Shown: positions 43,514 to 51,554 of the stretch, in pieces | Numbering within the stretch: the stretch's first letter is position 1 | Layout: each line of letters opens with the position of its first letter | DNA from: CAVPNY01 sp963706905 | GTDB taxonomy: Bacteria; Chloroflexota; Anaerolineae; Anaerolineales; UBA4823 | Assembly (NCBI GenBank): GCA_963706905.1 | Contig: CAVPNY010000011.1 | Span: 186,001 to 250,000, forward strand | Direction of reading: 5' to 3' | DNA length: 64,000 nucleotides | Notes under the pieces: generated by a model | Databases searched by the model: none | What the model saw: only the letters and a program-made list of their open reading frames with translations | What the model was told of the DNA's origin: nothing | Made by a program: the position numbers and the translations under genes

Positions 43514-45117
43514 TGACCCCCTTTTTCCCTTATCTTGTATCGACGTTTCTTATGCAGGCTTCTCTAGAAAAAAACCGATCGGACTGGCTGCTTGCCGGAT
43601 TGCTAGCCTTGGCCCTGGCTGGGGTTGTTCTGGCCTGGATTACGACCCCGTGGGGTGTACGGGTGGGCTATGATTCTTACTTCTATCTCAATGCCGCAGA
43701 AAATCTGCTTAAAGGATTGGGCTTAAGCAGCCTCAGCGGCGAGGGGCTGATTGTCCCTTTAACGCATTTCCCCCCTTTTTATTCGTTAATCCTGGCATCA
43801 GTCAGCCTGGCTACAGGGGGAGATATTCTGCTGGCGGCGCGCTGGGCGGCTGTCTTGGTTTATGGATTCAATCTTTTCTTATTTGGTTTTTTAATCTTTC
43901 GCTACACCAGTTCCTGGCTTGCGGGATTTCTAAGTGTAGGTTTGTTCCTGATCTCGCCCATTCTGATGGATATCGTCGTTTCCGCGTTCTCAGAAGGGTG
44001 GTTCCTGGCCTGCCTGCTGCTGTCCTTATTCTTCTTGACCGAAGGCGTTGGGGATTTGAGGAACAGGCAACTCCTGGCAGCCGGAATCACCACTGCACTT
44101 GCCTGCCTAACGCGCTACGTAGGCGTTGCGGTAATCTTGACGGGAGTGTTTGCTATCATTTTCTTAAGTCAAGCCCAATTCAAGAAACGAATCATAGCTG
44201 CCATTGTATATGGAACTCTGAGCGGGCTTCCACTAATACTCTGGTATATCCGAAATTGGCTGGTGGCAGGCTCAACCTCCAACCGGGTATTTGGCATCCA
44301 TTGGCCAAAGAAAGGCAATTTTCTGATTGGGATCGATACGATCACCGGTTGGTTTTTGCCTCAAGCGATCCCCGTTCAGATTCGTCTTTACATCCTGCTG
44401 GCTTGCCTTGTCTTGCTATTAATCGCTATCTATTTTTGGGCCAGAAGGATTCATAGTGAAGAGTCGCCTATTGCGGCAGACTATTCGTTTAGATTCGTAC
44501 TGGTCAGCCTGCTTTTTTGCCTGATATATAGTTTATTTTTGTTGATATCCCGATCGTTCTTCGATGCATCCACTCGCTGGAATTCGCGCATTCTCTCCCC
44601 GCTGTATCTGGTGGGAATCCTGGGAGTGATTGTCACCATCTGGCAAGCTGGACGCGTGGATCAATTTCGGTGGCGGAGAATCCTGGCTAGTGCCGTGATT
44701 GTTCTGCTCTGCCTGTTCTATTTGCCCCAAATGTACCAATACCTGTCAATCAGTTATCGGGAAGGGAGCGGGTTTTCCGGGGCAGTCTGGAAGAATTCCG
44801 AGACAATGCAGGTGCTCAAGCAGTTTCCTCCAGGTGGTACGCTGTATAGCAATAATCCAACGGCGATCTATTTTGTGCTGGGCCGGCAGGCGGTCTCAAT
44901 CCCAGAACAATATGATCGGGTGAAGAAGAAGTACCGCCCAGATTTTGAGCAGAACCTGGCCTTTATGCGCCAGCAACTGAAAGACCCGGACAGCGCTCTG
45001 ATCATTTTCTACCCATACCAGGATGTCCGGGAAAATCCCCCGTTGGAAGTAATAACCGACGGTTTGGATGTGTACCGGAATACAACAGATGGCACAATCT
45101 ATGTTGATCCGGGATAA
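43513..45117 (+). CDS. Polytopic ArnT/GT39-like membrane glycosyltransferase
   Basis: A 534-residue protein from ATG 43513, or 521 residues from ATG 43552, whose N-terminus (MQASLEKNRSDWLLAGLLALAL) looks more natural. Neither start has a clear ribosome-binding site, and the hairpin ends at the first. VGYDSYFYLNAAENLLKGLGL with an acidic residue in the first loop, THFPPFYSLILA, about 10 hydrophobic segments and a soluble C-terminal domain (GTLYSNNPTAIYFVLGRQAVSIPEQY) fit the GT-C group. Confidence 0.75.
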   Translation: MTPFFPYLVSTFLMQASLEKNRSDWLLAGLLALALAGVVLAWITTPWGVRVGYDSYFYLNAAENLLKGLGLSSLSGEGLIVPLTHFPPFYSLILASVSLATGGDILLAARWAAVLVYGFNLFLFGFLIFRYTSSWLAGFLSVGLFLISPILMDIVVSAFSEGWFLACLLLSLFFLTEGVGDLRNRQLLAAGITTALACLTRYVGVAVILTGVFAIIFLSQAQFKKRIIAAIVYGTLSGLPLILWYIRNWLVAGSTSNRVFGIHWPKKGNFLIGIDTITGWFLPQAIPVQIRLYILLACLVLLLIAIYFWARRIHSEESPIAADYSFRFVLVSLLFCLIYSLFLLISRSFFDASTRWNSRILSPLYLVGILGVIVTIWQAGRVDQFRWRRILASAVIVLLCLFYLPQMYQYLSISYREGSGFSGAVWKNSETMQVLKQFPPGGTLYSNNPTAIYFVLGRQAVSIPEQYDRVKKKYRPDFEQNLAFMRQQLKDPDSALIIFYPYQDVRENPPLEVITDGLDVYRNTTDGTIYVDPG

Positions 45118-45147
45118 GAGCGAATCTTCAGGCTGGTGGAGAACATT

Positions 45148-46176
45148 GTGACCCACCTAAAGCGCCGTTTATCAGCAGCTATGTCCGGCTTCCGCAGCGG
45201 GATTGCGCCAGCTATTCCCAGAATGGATATTCCGGCTATCACGTTGGAAGAAATCGCTGAGCTTAAGGCATTCTTTCCGCTGGATAAATTCTTTATTTTC
45301 GGACATGCCCGATCAGGGACTACTATCCTGGCACGGGTTATCCGCCAGCATCAGCAGGTGTATTGTCACTGGCAGGCACATTTCTTTACGCGGCCGCCTT
45401 TACTTGAGTCGCTGGTTGCCGATCCTTCTGTCGGGGATTGGTTGCAGCGGGCTAATAATCGATGGAACCGCGGGGGGGATTTATCCGCGGTTGTTCTGCG
45501 AGCTGCAGCGGACATAATTCTAGAACGCGAAGCCCGCCGGGAGATGAAGCGCATCGTAGGAGATAAGAGCCCAAATAGTTTATTGGATGGCGAAGCAGTG
45601 CGCTTATTACATAAGGTCTATCCCGATGCATGCCTGATTTATATTATTCGCGATGGTCGTGATACGGTGCTCTCCCATCGTTTCCAGAATTTCATTGAGT
45701 TTCCTCAATTCCTTGCTAAAGAAGACAGCCGCATCCGGGCAGATTTTGCAGGAAATCCACTACCATTCCTTTCAGGAGAACGGTCGGTTTTCACTGCAAA
45801 AGGTATCCAACAGGCTGCAGTAGGGTGGGTGCGCAATGTCCAGGAAACAGACCAGCGGGGTAAAGAACTGTATGGGGAGCGTTATCTGAGCATACGATAT
45901 GAAGATTTATTGGAACGCCCAATGGAAGAATTGAAACGTATTTGGGCTTTCCTGGGCGCAGAACCAGCAACCGAGAGTGCCTGGGCTGGAGTAGATGCTG
46001 AATTGCAGCAAAACCTGGACGTGACCTGGCAAAGCCAAAAATCGGGCGAGATCGCCCGGTCCTTGCAGAAAGGGAAACACGGATCCTGGCAGACGATCTT
46101 CACCCCTCGGGATCGACGGGTGTTTGAGGAAATTGCGGGAGAATTGCTGGCTGTTTGGGGCTATGGCTGGGAGTAA
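45148..46176 (+). CDS. PAPS-dependent sulfotransferase
   Basis: A 342-residue sulfotransferase. GTG 45148 is favoured by GGTGGAG 6 bases upstream; GTG 45136 is in frame. The 5'-phosphosulfate loop is FIFGHARSGTTILARVI (about 50-66), the 3'-phosphate loop is YIIRDGRDTVLSHRF (about 164-178), and SIRYEDLLERPMEELKRIWAFLG and QKGKHGSWQTIF complete the family signature. It transfers sulfate from PAPS to a hydroxyl or amine, presumably of the glycan. The PAPS synthetase is encoded 5.4 kb downstream. Confidence 0.88.
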   Translation: MTHLKRRLSAAMSGFRSGIAPAIPRMDIPAITLEEIAELKAFFPLDKFFIFGHARSGTTILARVIRQHQQVYCHWQAHFFTRPPLLESLVADPSVGDWLQRANNRWNRGGDLSAVVLRAAADIILEREARREMKRIVGDKSPNSLLDGEAVRLLHKVYPDACLIYIIRDGRDTVLSHRFQNFIEFPQFLAKEDSRIRADFAGNPLPFLSGERSVFTAKGIQQAAVGWVRNVQETDQRGKELYGERYLSIRYEDLLERPMEELKRIWAFLGAEPATESAWAGVDAELQQNLDVTWQSQKSGEIARSLQKGKHGSWQTIFTPRDRRVFEEIAGELLAVWGYGWE

Positions 46177-46179
46177 CCA

Positions 46180-47169
46180 ATGAAGTTCCTTATCGCCGGT
46201 TTGGGATCGATTGGGCGTCGGCATTTACGCAATCTTATCACGCTGGGTGAAAAGGATATCCTGCTTTATCGGACCCATCAAAGCACCCTCCCTGAGAATG
46301 AATTGGCAGGATTTCCGGTTGAAACCGACCTGCAAGCAGCTCTGAATCAGGGCCTGGATGCGGTCATCGTGGCAAATCCGACTGCGCTGCACCTGAGCGT
46401 TGCCATTCCAGCCGCCCGGCAGGGCTGCCATTTGCTGCTTGAAAAACCAGTTGCTGAATCGATGGAGGGAATGGCCGATCTGGTTGCGGCCGTGAAGGAA
46501 GGCGGTGGACAGGTACTAGTTGGATACCAGTTCCGTTTTCATCCAGGTTTGATCCTGGCAGCCCATCTCCTCTCCCAGGGCGCGATTGGTTACCCTCTCT
46601 CCTTTCGGGCAACTTACGCCGAATATCTTCCGGGGATGCATCCCTGGGAGGATTACCGGCAGAGTTACAGCGCTCGCCACGACCTGGGAGGCGGTGTCAT
46701 CTTGACACTATGTCACCCGCTGGATTATGTCCGCTGGCTACTCGGAGATTATGTTGGGGTTTGGGCATTCACCGGCGGACTTAAGCAATTTGGCTTGATG
46801 GTTGAAGAGACAGCAGTGATCGGGATTCGCCTGGCGAATGGAGTGATCGGTAGTGTTCATCTGGATTACAACCGGCGTCCAGCTTCACATTGCCTGGAGA
46901 TCACGGGGACAGATGGGACGTTTGCTTGGGATGGCATGCAGGGCGATTTACAGGTCTACCAGTCTGGAAAAGGGACCTGGGAATCAATCCCAGCCCCCAT
47001 TGGTTTTGAGCGTAATGATATCTTCCTTTCCGAGATGCGTCATTTTATCGCCGTAGTTCGGGGTGAGGCTGCGCCGGTCTGTAGCCTGGATGACGGTGTG
47101 CGGGCTTTGCAGGCAGCCCTGGCAGCGAAAAGTTCAGCTGCAGATGGAATGGTTCATGAATGGTGGTAA
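46180..47169 (+). CDS. Gfo/Idh/MocA-family sugar oxidoreductase
   Basis: A 329-residue NAD(P)-dependent oxidoreductase starting three bases after the sulfotransferase stop. The Rossmann motif is IAGLGSIGRRHLRNL, the catalytic EKP motif is LLLEKPVAESMEG, and the C-terminal beta-sheet includes DLGGGVILTLCHPLDYVRWLLG. Gfo/Idh/MocA enzymes accompany nonulosonate and amino-sugar loci in other bacteria, where they oxidise or reduce a free or phosphorylated hexose. The precise substrate is unknown. Confidence 0.88.
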   Translation: MKFLIAGLGSIGRRHLRNLITLGEKDILLYRTHQSTLPENELAGFPVETDLQAALNQGLDAVIVANPTALHLSVAIPAARQGCHLLLEKPVAESMEGMADLVAAVKEGGGQVLVGYQFRFHPGLILAAHLLSQGAIGYPLSFRATYAEYLPGMHPWEDYRQSYSARHDLGGGVILTLCHPLDYVRWLLGDYVGVWAFTGGLKQFGLMVEETAVIGIRLANGVIGSVHLDYNRRPASHCLEITGTDGTFAWDGMQGDLQVYQSGKGTWESIPAPIGFERNDIFLSEMRHFIAVVRGEAAPVCSLDDGVRALQAALAAKSSAADGMVHEWW

Positions 47170-47265
47170 ACTTACGCTCGAGTTTCTACCAACTAATTTG
47201 ATCGACAATTATGCCCAGGATCGGATACAGGCCGAGACTGGCTTACTCAGTTTAGGAGTAATTTA

Positions 47266-47526
47266 ATGAAGACAAAATTGGCAAAAGCCACGACATTGGT
47301 ATTTTTGATGGTTCTGACTGTATTCAGGACTGCGCAGGCGGCATACATCGATCCAAATACAGGTGGGATGTTATTCCAGTTGTTGGCGGTTCTAATCGGC
47401 GTTATCTCGGGTGTTCTATTGTTGTTCTCGAACCAGTTGAAGAAAGCCTTTTACCGCATGAAACGTTCCTTACGTGGCTCGAAGTCTGAGCAGGTTGAAG
47501 AGAACCAACCAGACGATCAGAACTAG
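47266..47526 (+). CDS. Small exported membrane protein with YIDPNTGG motif
   Basis: An 86-residue protein with a TAGGAGT ribosome-binding site. It has a signal peptide ending TAQA, the motif AYIDPNTGGMLFQLL, one membrane helix (about 36-56) and a charged, acidic tail. The YIDPxTG motif marks a small family often encoded beside alkaline-phosphatase-superfamily proteins in polysaccharide loci, and here such a protein starts 42 bases downstream. Its function is unknown; a membrane anchor or partner of that enzyme is an inference. The preceding 96 bases hold nothing beyond the ribosome-binding site. Confidence 0.75.
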   Translation: MKTKLAKATTLVFLMVLTVFRTAQAAYIDPNTGGMLFQLLAVLIGVISGVLLLFSNQLKKAFYRMKRSLRGSKSEQVEENQPDDQN

Positions 47527-47568
47527 TTCCTGCTAATTACCAAATAGTTAACTGATTAAAAGAAAAAG

Positions 47569-49404
47569 ATGCGTACGCTAATTCTAGGGTTCGACACGTT
47601 CGATCCTTATATATTTGAGCGCCTGGCTGGTCAGGGACTGATGCCGAACCTGACCAGATATGCCGATAAGGGTGGATTTTCACGCTTTGCGGTATCAAAC
47701 CCACCCCAATCTGAAGTTTCCTGGACGAGCATTGCCACCGGGGTTAATCCAGCTGGTCACGGTATATTCGATTTTGTTCACCGGGATCCTTCCAATTATT
47801 CGCTCTATGTTTCGTTACTGCCATCAAAGAGTGGGATTGGTGGAACCCAGTTTGTGCCTCCCTATAGCGCGCGCACCATCTTTGAACAGGTTACCCGAAA
47901 AGGCTACGATGCCTCGGTTTTTTGGTGGCCAGCCACCTTCCCAGCCCGCCCTGAATCGCTCGTACGTACCATTCCTGGACTGGGAACTCCAGATATTCAT
48001 GGAAAACTCGGTGTCGGGACTTTCTTTACTTCAGAGCCAGGATTTAGCCCAGCGCACTGGAAGACGGCAGTCGAATCATTGCAGCCAGCCGGGCGTGATC
48101 GTTGGATGGGAACTGTGAATGGACCCCGACGGCAGAAGCGCGATGGAATCGCCGAGACCGTGTTGCCTTTGCACATTGAATTATCCCAAAACTCCTCAGC
48201 GCACCTACGGATTGGCGATCAGAATATAGAACTGAGAGAAGGTAAGTGGAGCCCAATCCTGGAATTGACGTTTAAGGTGAGCATGCTGGTAAAGGTAGTT
48301 GTGCTGACGCGCCTCATCCTGACTCAGTCTCACCCGGATATCAGCCTTTACATGCTGCCTCTCCAGATTCATCCGCTGCATTCGCCCTGGCGCTATGCTA
48401 CACCACCCAATTTTGTCAAGGAGACCTGGAATACCAAGGGGCCATTCCTGACAATTGGATGGCCGCAGGATACGACGGGTCTGGAGGATGGTTGTATTAA
48501 CGATGAGCAGTTTATTGAGTTATGCACATCGATTGATGACCAACGTGAACACGTACTGATGCACCACCTGGGTCATTTCCGTGAAGGCTTACATGCTACC
48601 GTTTTTGATACGCTTGACCGGATTCAACATATGTTCTGGCGTGACCGGATGGATGTGGTCGAAAAATGGTACCTCCAGCTTGATGGTCTGGTTGGAAGGG
48701 TGGAGGATCAACTGAAGAAACAATCGCCCGGTCCAGTGAACATGCTTATCGTCTCTGACCATGGATTTACAAACTTTGATCACAAAGTTCACCTAAACCG
48801 CTGGTTGATTGAGCGCGATTACCTGACGCCAAAGGAAACCGGCGAGTCGGGCAAATATCAAGGCATCGATTGGCCTCGAACCCAGGCGTATGCGATTGGA
48901 TTGAATAGCCTTTATATTAACCTCTCCGGGCGAGAGGGCCAGGGGGTAGTTGGGGAAGGGGAAAAAGAAGCTCTATTGAATCAAATCAAGCATGATTTAC
49001 TCGCCTGGCAAGGTCCCGAAGGGAAAGCTGTCATCCGGCGGGTGGTGTCTCGAGATGAGGCGTTAGTAGGCCCTTATGCTAAATATGGTCCAGACGCGCT
49101 AATCGGTTATGCCCCAGGTTTTCGAGCGTCCTCCCAGACTGGGTTGGGAGGCTGGGAAAAGTTAACGATCCAGGCAAACACGGATCATTGGGGCGCGGAC
49201 CACTGCATTGATTCCGAGGCAGTACCCGGTAGTCTGTTCTCTTCCAGAGGATTAACCGATTTTCCTCGTCCATCCTACCGGGATATTCCATTGCTTGCAA
49301 TTGGTGAAGAGTTAGAAGTCGGTAGCAGTGCCCCGCCGCCTGCCTTGGATAGCGAAGACGATGCGGTTATCGAGGAAAGGCTGAAGAGTCTTGGGTATCT
49401 TTAG
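47569..49404 (+). CDS. Alkaline-phosphatase-superfamily protein, type I phosphodiesterase/nucleotide-pyrophosphatase-like
   Basis: A 611-residue protein with LILGFDTFDPYIFERL (first metal-site Asp), the nucleophile region PPQSEVSWTSIATGVNPAGHGIFDF, GHFREGLHATVFDTLDRIQHMFW and a second metal site IVSDHGFTNFDHKVHLNRWL. The usual nucleophile Thr in PPxTxxxW is Ser here. There is no signal peptide, so it acts in the cytoplasm or needs a partner; the YIDP protein just upstream is a candidate. The C-terminal EERLKSLGYL is a frequent ending in this group. It could hydrolyse or transfer a phosphodiester or phosphosugar in the glycan. Confidence 0.85.
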   Translation: MRTLILGFDTFDPYIFERLAGQGLMPNLTRYADKGGFSRFAVSNPPQSEVSWTSIATGVNPAGHGIFDFVHRDPSNYSLYVSLLPSKSGIGGTQFVPPYSARTIFEQVTRKGYDASVFWWPATFPARPESLVRTIPGLGTPDIHGKLGVGTFFTSEPGFSPAHWKTAVESLQPAGRDRWMGTVNGPRRQKRDGIAETVLPLHIELSQNSSAHLRIGDQNIELREGKWSPILELTFKVSMLVKVVVLTRLILTQSHPDISLYMLPLQIHPLHSPWRYATPPNFVKETWNTKGPFLTIGWPQDTTGLEDGCINDEQFIELCTSIDDQREHVLMHHLGHFREGLHATVFDTLDRIQHMFWRDRMDVVEKWYLQLDGLVGRVEDQLKKQSPGPVNMLIVSDHGFTNFDHKVHLNRWLIERDYLTPKETGESGKYQGIDWPRTQAYAIGLNSLYINLSGREGQGVVGEGEKEALLNQIKHDLLAWQGPEGKAVIRRVVSRDEALVGPYAKYGPDALIGYAPGFRASSQTGLGGWEKLTIQANTDHWGADHCIDSEAVPGSLFSSRGLTDFPRPSYRDIPLLAIGEELEVGSSAPPPALDSEDDAVIEERLKSLGYL

Positions 49405-49927
49405 ATCGCGCTTTCCGAACCGCCAGGAAATCTTCAAGGCTTTTGCGGTGTGTGTCTTCCTAGTGCAAGTCTGGTCGATCTATAACGTCTGGCACGCTGT
49501 ACCTTCCTGGGCCCTGGCGATGGATACCTGGACTCTGGCTGGAACCATTGCCTATACCCAGGCATTTGCCCTGATTGAAAGCCTGCTGGTTATAGGATTG
49601 ATGGTTATATTAGCCGTCATTCTGCCGGGAAAATGGTACAGAGAACGGTTTATTGCCCTGAGCAGCGTAGCGATCATTTTGGCTGCTACTGCCTCGGTAT
49701 TAACGCATTTATATGGCCAGAGTTGGGGTATGTGGAATACTCGCGGGTTCCTGACCTGGATTGGGATTTTATTCTGCCTGATCCTTGTGGCATCCATATT
49801 GGTGGTCAGGTTCGAGCGGCTTCAGCGGGGGATCGAAGCCCTGGCTGACCGATTACTGGTTTTGTCTTCGGTCTACATTGCCATCGGTGTCGTAAGCCTG
49901 ATCCTGGTCTTGATTCGCAACATTTGA
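49391..49927 (+). CDS. Hypothetical membrane protein with four or five helices
   Basis: A 178-residue protein starting at TTG 49391 inside the end of the preceding gene. Hydrophobic segments lie at about 17-35, 45-75, 85-105, 115-135 and 150-175. The order of hydrophobic and charged stretches is regular and codon bias agrees with a real gene, but no family is recognised. The overlap on both sides (14 bases upstream, with a TTG start of the next frame downstream) suggests that it is co-translated with the two phosphatase-superfamily proteins. Confidence 0.6.
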   Translation: MGIFRSRFPNRQEIFKAFAVCVFLVQVWSIYNVWHAVPSWALAMDTWTLAGTIAYTQAFALIESLLVIGLMVILAVILPGKWYRERFIALSSVAIILAATASVLTHLYGQSWGMWNTRGFLTWIGILFCLILVASILVVRFERLQRGIEALADRLLVLSSVYIAIGVVSLILVLIRNI

Positions 49928-49938
49928 GAGCATATCGC

Positions 49939-51486
49939 GTGACTGCTGAACTTCAACGCCGTGATTTTCTTAAATCATTAACCGCGCTTCCACTGTTCAA
50001 GCTGGCCTGGGATTGGGAGCGCTTGAGCAGTGCCAGCCGCATGTCGGTCCAGGGAAGTGCAGCTCCCAATGTGGTTGTGCTGGTCTTTGACGCCCTTTCA
50101 GCCACAAACATGTCCTTATACGGTTACCCGAGAGAAACGACGCCCAACCTGTCTCGCATTGCGCGCAATGCCACGGTCTTCCACCGACACTATGCGGGTG
50201 GGAATTTCACCTCCCCGGGGACGGCGACCCTCCTGACGGGGAGCTTGCCCTGGACCCACCGGGCATTCCATCTGTACGGGACAGTGACTAGGCAGTTTGA
50301 GGATAACAATATCTTTAAGGTTTTCTCGAACGGTGGATACCAGACTATGGCATTCACGCATAACGAGTTATCAGCTGTATTGTTATATCAGTTCCGGGAG
50401 TATCTTGATTCTATTAAATTCGCTGAACTATTCTTCTCAAACACCAACTTCGAGAAGGATCACACCGCTGCTTTCTTGAGCGAGCGTGTGATAGAGCAGG
50501 GACATCGTGGAGTAGGCTGGCAATTGCCAAGCTCGCTCTTCCTGTCTGTATTGTACCAATTATGGCGAACCCGTTGGAAAACCGATATGCAACGCCAAAA
50601 TAGACAGGATTTTCCACGCGGCTTGCCAGCTCCTAGCCCGGCCCCTTTCTTTTACCGGTTGGAAGACGAGATCGATTGGGTTTTAGAACAAGTCGCTGCA
50701 TCCTCCGAGCCTTACCTGGGATATTTCCATTTTCTCCCGCCCCACGAACCCTACAACCCTCGGCGGGAGTTCATCGGCATTTTTGATGATGACGGATACG
50801 TTCCCGTCCCCAAACCACCGCATCATTTTTCAAATGGATACAGCGACAAGGTTCTTTGGCGTAATCGCAAGGAATACGATGAGTATATTGCGTATGTGGA
50901 CTCGCAATGGGGACGCCTTTTCGATAGCATGCAGCAGCGCGGCTTGCTGGAAAATACCATCCTGGTGATCACTTCCGATCACGGGGAAATGTTTGAGCGC
51001 GGCATCCTGGAGCACATCACGCCAACCTTGTTCGAACCGATCACTCATATCCCACTCATCGTTTGGATGCCCGGTCAACAGGAACGAGTCGATATACAGT
51101 CACTGACAAATAACATGGATCTCATGCCGAGTCTGCTCTCGGCTACCGGGTTGCCAATACCACCGGATACAGAAGGCGAAGTGCTGCCGCCTTTTAACCA
51201 AACGGCACCCGATCCACAACGCAGTGTATTTACGATAGAAGCCAAGAGCAATCCAAAGAATGGACCGCTGAAAATCGGGACGGTAGCGATGGTGAAGGAC
51301 CGCTATAAGCTTATCCATTATTTCGGACATGAAGGTTTTGAGGATGAATACGAACTTTTTGATATCTTAAACGATCCGGAAGAGTTGGATGATCTGTACC
51401 TATCGCAACCGGATATTGCCAGGGAATTACAATCTGAGCTCACCGCAAAGATGGATGAAGTTAACCAGCCCTTTGAGAAGAGTTAG
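49939..51486 (+). CDS. Tat-exported sulfatase-fold protein lacking the formylglycine motif
   Basis: A 515-residue protein from GTG 49939, with GAGAG 8 bases upstream; TTG 49924 is in frame. The N-terminus carries a twin-arginine motif QRRDFLKSLTALPLF. NVVVLVFDALSATNMSLYGYPRETTPNL (metal-site Asp) and TSDHGEMFERGILEH belong to the sulfatase/alkaline-phosphatase fold. At the nucleophile position the family C/S-x-P-x-R motif is replaced by T-S-P-G-T (FTSPGTATLLTG), so neither a formylglycine precursor nor its Arg is present. It is therefore more likely a Thr-nucleophile phosphodiesterase/phosphotransferase than a sulfatase. Confidence 0.82.
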   Translation: MTAELQRRDFLKSLTALPLFKLAWDWERLSSASRMSVQGSAAPNVVVLVFDALSATNMSLYGYPRETTPNLSRIARNATVFHRHYAGGNFTSPGTATLLTGSLPWTHRAFHLYGTVTRQFEDNNIFKVFSNGGYQTMAFTHNELSAVLLYQFREYLDSIKFAELFFSNTNFEKDHTAAFLSERVIEQGHRGVGWQLPSSLFLSVLYQLWRTRWKTDMQRQNRQDFPRGLPAPSPAPFFYRLEDEIDWVLEQVAASSEPYLGYFHFLPPHEPYNPRREFIGIFDDDGYVPVPKPPHHFSNGYSDKVLWRNRKEYDEYIAYVDSQWGRLFDSMQQRGLLENTILVITSDHGEMFERGILEHITPTLFEPITHIPLIVWMPGQQERVDIQSLTNNMDLMPSLLSATGLPIPPDTEGEVLPPFNQTAPDPQRSVFTIEAKSNPKNGPLKIGTVAMVKDRYKLIHYFGHEGFEDEYELFDILNDPEELDDLYLSQPDIARELQSELTAKMDEVNQPFEKS

Positions 51487-51554
51487 AAAACCATAACAAA
51501 AATCGGCGTATTACGTTATATATACCGATACTTATTTTCCAGGAGAAACGGTTT

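Noticed and set aside
47158..47268. 36-codon frame (MNGGKLTLEFL...) between the oxidoreductase and the YIDP protein
   Set aside because: It overlaps the oxidoreductase stop, lacks a ribosome-binding site of its own and has no recognisable feature.
49939..51486. Annotation as an active sulfatase
   Set aside because: The formylglycine Cys/Ser and the following Arg are both absent; only the fold and metal sites are shared.
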